DNA of 64,000 bases, taken from contig NW_022196593.1 in assembly GCF_008641045.1 (NCBI RefSeq), positions 248,001 through 312,000 of the forward strand, written 5' to 3'. The notes beneath the pieces are model-generated. The model did not search any database. It was not told the DNA's origin and saw only the letters and a program-made list of their open reading frames with translations. Source of the stretch: Pistacia vera. Lineage: Eukaryota; Streptophyta; Magnoliopsida; Sapindales; Anacardiaceae. Made by a program: the position numbers and the translations under genes. Below, in pieces: positions 59,033-64,000 of this stretch. Every line of letters starts with the position of its first letter. Position 1 is the stretch's first letter.

Positions 59033-60732
59033 TGTTAGTGTATATTAGTGTATGCCCTAGAAACCATTCGTGTTGTCGGCTTTAGAGCATTTTATCTTGT
59101 ATCTATATATCATAAATAATAGAAGAAAGAGTTCTTCAATTCATATATATAAATTGCTTCCTTTATTCAGTCATGCATTTAAAATAAAGTATGTATACGA
59201 ATAGTCCAGATGATTCATTTAATCGGTAAATAAATTATCGAAAAGGGTTCCCTACGGAAGCAATATAATTTGGGCAACTATATTTCATAGTAGGCATACT
59301 GGATGCTTCTGAAAGATATCATGAGTTGATATAAGTACGGATGACAATGATAGTCATGTCACTAGGACATTAGTATGGATTAGTAGTTTGTGAACTATTT
59401 TTCGAACGTGACCGAATAACGACAAATCACTTAGAAAAGCATGTAGTCAATGATTTATCGTTTGGTTATATCAGTGTACGATGTAGTTCTTTAACCTGAG
59501 ACATTGTGGTCGAATCCAATACGGATGCGTATGGTTCATACGGTGTATAAGTACGAGACTAGTCATGTTTCGTATGATAAAGTCTATTTGGTCATGCGTT
59601 GTTCATATGCGAAAATGAACGATGGTTAAGAAGGGATCCATTGACTCAGAAATATAGGATTAGGAGTATCGCTGACTCCATCCAGATTTGAGTTTCTGGT
59701 CGAACATCGATAAATGTCAGAAATCAGAATCTCTGGCCAGATTCTATTATTAGTCAGATAAAAGCAAGTTTGTGATGACGAGTTTTGGATATATTGATCG
59801 ACGATTCGATAGAAGATCGAGTTTAGGATTTTAACGTTCCATGAATCCGTGCTCGATTAGAATATATCAATGGAGGAACTTTACCTGCATGACACATATG
59901 ATCTGAAATGGGTTCGATGAAGTATTTCTTCATCGTGGTTTAGGGACTATGGCACATTGCTAGATGTTTACCATAGTCGTTAGGCTTCTGGACAGGTTTC
60001 CAGATTCATTCAGAACAGGCTCACGGCTAATCCACGGTGGACCTACATGGTCACACTAATAGCCTTGAGAAGTTAGAGAAGGATGAGAGAGAGAAATGAT
60101 TATCTGAAGAGGGCTAGCACCTTTCGAGGGTAATGACGAGATTTCTATGGTAATAGTTACATAGAAAATTGTTTGTGACATTTTAAGGGTTAAAATGGTC
60201 AAGCAATAATTAATTATATTTAATTATTATATCTTAAAGTGTTAAGATTAATGAGATGAACGAAAATAACATTTTAATAGTTAAAGGGTAAATTTATGGG
60301 TTACTAATGTAAACTAGTTTAGTTTACATGGGCCATTGAATAATATTGATTATTCAAAGGGTAACATAATAAATTCACGGGGTCCCTTTTAAAATAAGAT
60401 TTTATTGGGGCTTGGAAGTGAAAAACAAATAATTGCAAAATTGTCCAAGTATATTTAAATGCAAAAGGTTGCATTTTAGTTCATTATTCACTTGTTCACT
60501 CAAAAACAAACCAAAAGCTCTCTCCCTAGCCACGACCACTCTCTAACTCTCTCAAGGTGGTGTTAAAGTGTGGAGGTCTCATCATTTTGAGTCTTATCTT
60601 CATCAATCCAAAGCAAAGGAGTAGGTATAATGCTTTATCCAAGCTTTGTTTGAAAACCGTTTTCTGAAATCCAACCTTTCATGCTTTCAATCTTCATTTC
60701 CACCACTCTTCATGCATGTTGTTGTTCTTTCA
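59033..60732. mobile_element. 1.7-kb insertion in copia pol, probable solo LTR
   Basis: Splits the copia frame between GMG (59,025-59,033) and TVKLSLDNGL (60,740). It starts TGTTAGTGTATATTAGTG and ends TGTTCTTTCA, with near-matching flanks ATGGG and ATAGG. Inside, GTGTATGCCCTAGAAACCAT near 59,049 resembles the start of other plant LTRs. No coding region, so it is probably a solo LTR or non-autonomous element. Confidence 0.65.
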
Positions 60733-60739
60733 ATAGGTA

Positions 60740-61856
60740 CTGTTAAACTAAGCCTTGATAATGGCCTAACCAAAACCCTTACAAATGTAAGATATATTCC
60801 TGATCTCAAAAGGAATCTAATATCACTAGGCACTCTAGACTCAATAGGACTGAGTTACAAGGCTTTAAATGGAAGTCTTAGAGTGATGAAAGGATCACTA
60901 TTAGTGATGAAAGGTGAAACGAGCAATAGTCTCTATGTGTTAAAGGGTAGGACATATGATGACATAGCTGCTGTAGGGTCTCTAGTAACACAGGACAAAA
61001 CCTTATTGTGGCATCAAAGGTTGGCATATGTCAATGAAAGAGGGTTAGATGAGTTGAGTAAGCAGAATTTGTTAGGAGGGGACAAAACTGGAAATTTAAC
61101 CTTCTATGAACACTGTATTTTTGGCAAGATGTGCAGGGTGAAATTAAGTTCACCACTTGAGTATGTTCACTCAGATGTATGGGGCCAGCTAGACACTACT
61201 CACTAGGGGGCTGTAGGTATTTCATTAGCTTTGTAGATGACTATTCTAGGCATGTTTGGATATACTTCCTCAAGACCAAAGATGAGGCATTCCTTAGGTT
61301 TAGAGAATGGAAAACAATGGTTGAAACTCAATCTGGGAAGAAACTTAAAAGGCTTAGGACTGATAATGGTCTTGAGTTTGTGAATGATGAATTCAATAGT
61401 TTCTGCAAAAACCATGGAATTGTTAGGCACAAAACCGTTAGAAATACCCCACAACATAATGGCCTCTGTGAAAGAATGAATAGGACAATCCTAGACAAAG
61501 TTAGGAGCATCCTGTCAAACTCTAAACTACCTGTACAATTTTAGCCAAAAGATGTGCATACTGTGGTGTATTTGATTAATAGAACCCCCTTATTTGCCAT
61601 AGTTTTCAAGGTGCCTTTAGAAAAATGGACTGGACACCTTATAAAGTTGGACAACTTAAGAGTTTTCGGGTGCCTATCTTATGTTCATGTAAAGGATGAT
61701 AAACTGAAACCTAGAGCTATTAAGTGCCTGTTTCTTGGATATCCAGAGGGAGTAAAAGGTTATAAGTTTTGGAATCTAGAAACTAAGAAATGTATAATCA
61801 GTAGGGATGTGGTTTTTAGGGAAGAGGTCCTTCTTGGACTTGAATATGAACCTTGA
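60740..61856 (+). pseudogene. copia pre-integrase and integrase remnant
   Basis: Reads VRYIPDLKRNLISLGTLDSI, then the zinc-binding pre-integrase region, with one His replaced (RLAYVN where LGHVS is usual) and CIFGKMC kept. The integrase core includes FVDDYSRHVWIYFL, LRTDNGLEF and QHNGLCERMNRT, covering the Asp-Asp-Glu region. A frameshift lies near 61,185 and a stop at about 61,542. The piece to 61,856 includes VFGCLSYVHVKDDKLKPRA. Confidence 0.85.
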
Positions 61857-62144
61857 AAACTAGTTGACAGTGCCTCAGGATCAGATCACCTAGAGTTGGA
61901 AATTCAGGATGTAGTCTCTAATCATTATGGTGGAGCAGAAGAGACATTGGAGAATCCTAAAAACCTTGATACAAATGAATTTGGTGAGCAAGGGGAACAG
62001 GAGCCAAACTTGACAAACTATCAGCTATCTAGGGATAGAACCAGAAGAGTCATTAAACCTCCCAATAGACTAGGATATGCTAACCTGGTAGCTTATGCTC
62101 TTCAGGTAGAAGAAGAGTTGAATGATGAGCCTAAAACCTTTTAG

Positions 62145-62924
62145 AAAGCTATATTATGGCTTGAAAAATCAGAATGGAAGAAGGAAATCAAGGTTGAATT
62201 CAACTCCTTAATGAAAAACAATACCTGGACCTTAGTTGACAAACCAGAAAACTGCAGGGTGGTTAAGTGCAAGTGGATCTTCAAAAGGAAACCAAGCCTA
62301 ACTTCAAAAGAATCACCTAGGTACAAGGCTAGGCTGGTTGCAAAAGGATTCACACAAGTGGAGAGCATAGACTATCATGAAATATTCTCCCCAGTTGTAA
62401 AGCATGCATCAATCAGAATTCTGATTTCTCTTGTTGTACAATTCAATCTGGAACTGGAGCAACTGGATGTAAAAACAGCTTTTTTACATGGTGATTTGGA
62501 AGAAAATATTCTGATAGAGCAACCCGAAGGATATTCAGGACCAGCAGGTAAAGTTTGTCTTTTAAGAAAATCACTTTATGGTCTAAAACAATCACCACGA
62601 TAATGGTACAAGAAATTTGATTCTTTTATGATTGAAATTGGCTTTAATATATGTCAGTTTGATAACTGTTTTTATTTTAAAAGAAATTCTGATTTGACTC
62701 ATACTTACTTGTTGCTTTATGTGGATGGCATGTTGGTTGCTTGCCATGACAAAACTGAGCTTACTTTATTGAAGAAAATCCTTAATACCAAGTTTGAAAT
62801 GAAACATCTAGGTCAGACTCAAAAGATCATTGGTATTACCATTGTAAGAGACAGAATGCAGGGAAGCTTGAAGCTGGTTCAAGAAGAATATGCAGAAAAG
62901 ATTCTACAGAAGTTCAACATGTAG
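62145..62924 (+). pseudogene. copia reverse transcriptase with YVDG
   Basis: Reads TWTLVDKPENCRVVKCKWIF, ARLVAKGFTQVESIDY, LDVKTAFLHGDLEE and SLYGLKQSPR, then a stop (62,601) and the active-site segment LLLYVDGMLVAC. The second aspartate of the catalytic YVDD pair is glycine (62,727-62,729), which would abolish polymerase activity. A further stop follows at 62,922. Confidence 0.88.
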
Positions 62925-63011
62925 AATGCTAAAGCTGTCCAAACTCCCTTAGGGCAGCACTTCAAATTATCACATGATTAGTGCCCACAAACAGAAGAAG
63001 AGCAAAAGGAA

Positions 63012-63688
63012 ATGTCCGCCATCCCATATGCAAATGCCCTTGGTAGCTTGATGTACTTAATGGTTTGCACCAAGCCAGATCTATCATACTTTGTGAGCTC
63101 AGTAAGTAGGTTCATGAGCAATCCAAGAAGACTACATTGGTCTGCACTCAAATGGATTCTAAGATACTTACAAGGATCCAAGTCAGTGGGCATTGTATTT
63201 AGTAAGAACAAAGAAGAAGAGCACAACATTAGAGGGTTTGTTGATGCCGATTATGCAAGGGACATTGATAACAGAAAGGCCACTTCAGGCTTTGTTTTTA
63301 CATTGTGGGGGAATGTGATTAGCTAGAAATCAAAACTTCAGCATATGGTTATACTCTCTTCAATAGAATTTGAGTATGTAGTCCTGACAAAAGCAGCAAA
63401 AGAAGTTATATGACTCAAGGGTTTTGTGAATGAACTGGAGCTGGAACAGAAAATCATGGAGATCAAAAGTGACAGTTAGAGTGCAATACATACGTCCAAA
63501 AACCAAGTCTTCCATGAGAGAACTAAACACATCGATGTCAAGCTTCACTTCATCAGAGAAATGATTAAAAAATGAGAAGTCAAGATTGAGAAGATAAAAG
63601 GAACTCATAATCCTGCGGACATGCTTACCAAACCAATAACTGCAGACAAGCATAGGCTCTGTATGAGCCTACTCCATGTTCAAGTATA
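63012..63688 (+). pseudogene. copia RNase H remnant
   Basis: Reads IPYANALGSLMYLMVCTKPD, SVSRFMSNPRRLHWSALKWI, LRYLQGSKSVGIVF and FVDADYARDIDNRKATSGFV. Stops occur at about 63,324 and several places after. The last readable segment, HNPADMLTKPI near 63,608-63,640, is the usual end of copia pol. Confidence 0.85.
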
Positions 63689-63743
63689 GCTCAGTTTTGC
63701 CAAGGCCACCTAGGGTGTCAATTCACAAACCAAGGTGGAGAAT

Positions 63744-64000
63744 TGTGATGATGTGGCTTGCAATTGACACACTGGAGTCAATATCAGTCAAAGCAAGCAT
63801 TGTTATATTTTTTTCCTATGCGATGTCGTTTTGGTTACCGAGTTTAGGTGCCCTATCTGGCACTCGACTCTCATTATGTTGTAATAAATTCTTCAAAGCT
63901 CATCTCTCTCAGTGGTCCCGTTTTAGCCCTAGGTCTTCAATTATGGCAGAAGATTCTAGTGCTTTTCTCTCCAACGGTTCTCAGATCTTATTGGATAACT
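63744..64000 (+). repeat. 3' LTR of the copia element, truncated by window end
   Basis: TGTGATGATGTGGCTTGCAA follows the polypurine tract CAAGGTGGAGAAT (63,731-63,743). The visible 257 bases match the 5' LTR from 57,366 with scattered single-base differences. Confidence 0.9.

Larger units (their letters stand above)
57366..64000 (+). mobile_element. Ty1/copia LTR retrotransposon, 3' end beyond window
   Basis: 5' LTR, primer site, gag, protease, integrase, reverse transcriptase and RNase H in copia order, then polypurine tract and the first 257 bases of the 3' LTR. Integrase before reverse transcriptase defines copia; the sequence style is close to the TNT1-94-like (Tork) group. It is inserted in RLP pseudogene 3 after TTCCT. 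The right flank is outside the window, so the duplication cannot be checked. Many stops, a frameshift and a 1.7-kb insertion make it inactive. Confidence 0.93.

Overview
This window is nuclear DNA from a flowering plant, most likely a eudicot. The signs are AT-rich intergenic DNA, GT-AG introns, nested LTR retrotransposons of both the Ty3/gypsy chromovirus and Ty1/copia types, a ten-exon plant gamma-glutamyl hydrolase, and a cluster of Cf/EIX-type leucine-rich-repeat receptor-like proteins (RLPs). A woody rosid is plausible but not shown. I see no tRNA, rRNA, CRISPR array or bacterial-style system.

Region 1 (1-24,100) is a tandem array of a small two-exon gene of unknown function. Unit A starts near position 24 and is interrupted by a 9,968-bp gypsy element (305-10,272). 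Its gene is broken and fused to a truncated LTR. Unit B (13,821-18,480) holds a broken copy and an 1,808-bp solo LTR. Unit C (about 18,480-23,755) carries the only intact copy (22,837-23,358). A non-autonomous LTR element full of GATCTG repeats sits directly upstream of its TATA box. Because each unit has insertions the other lacks, the array provides natural empty sites that prove several insertion boundaries.

Region 2 (24,100-31,900) holds one intact three-exon gene for an unrecognised, probably organelle-targeted protein with a Cys-x2-Cys-x5-Cys motif. It also holds a 1,336-bp Mutator-like element with a 9-bp target-site duplication; inside that element is an exon-like fragment of a SHAQKYF-class MYB gene (a Pack-MULE).

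Region 3 (32,000-36,453) is an intact gamma-glutamyl hydrolase gene that can be followed through ten exons without a frame break.

Region 4 (36,265-57,365) is an RLP cluster on the minus strand. One shortened two-exon RLP (45,539-48,109, 514 aa) is intact. Around it lie a badly interrupted sister pseudogene (37,407-44,555), a third broken copy (55,332-57,365) that carries a duplicate of the hydrolase 3' end, and two EIX2-like RLP pseudogenes (50,070-51,470 and 52,071-54,730). A lone terminal exon of ribosomal protein L11 abuts the third copy. Two MITEs, a solo chromovirus LTR inside an older element, and several other LTRs are inserted in this cluster.

Region 5 (57,366-64,000) is a Ty1/copia element inside the third RLP copy. 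It is degenerate (early gag stop, YVDD changed to YVDG, many later stops), has a 1.7-kb insertion, and its 3' LTR runs off the window.

The clearest functional genes are the hydrolase, the RLP, the Cys-motif protein and small-gene copy C. The rest records repeated duplication, insertion and decay. I found no wholly new molecular system; the most interesting items are the MYB-capturing MULE, the repeat-filled non-autonomous retroelement at a promoter, the family of shortened RLPs and the unknown small gene array.
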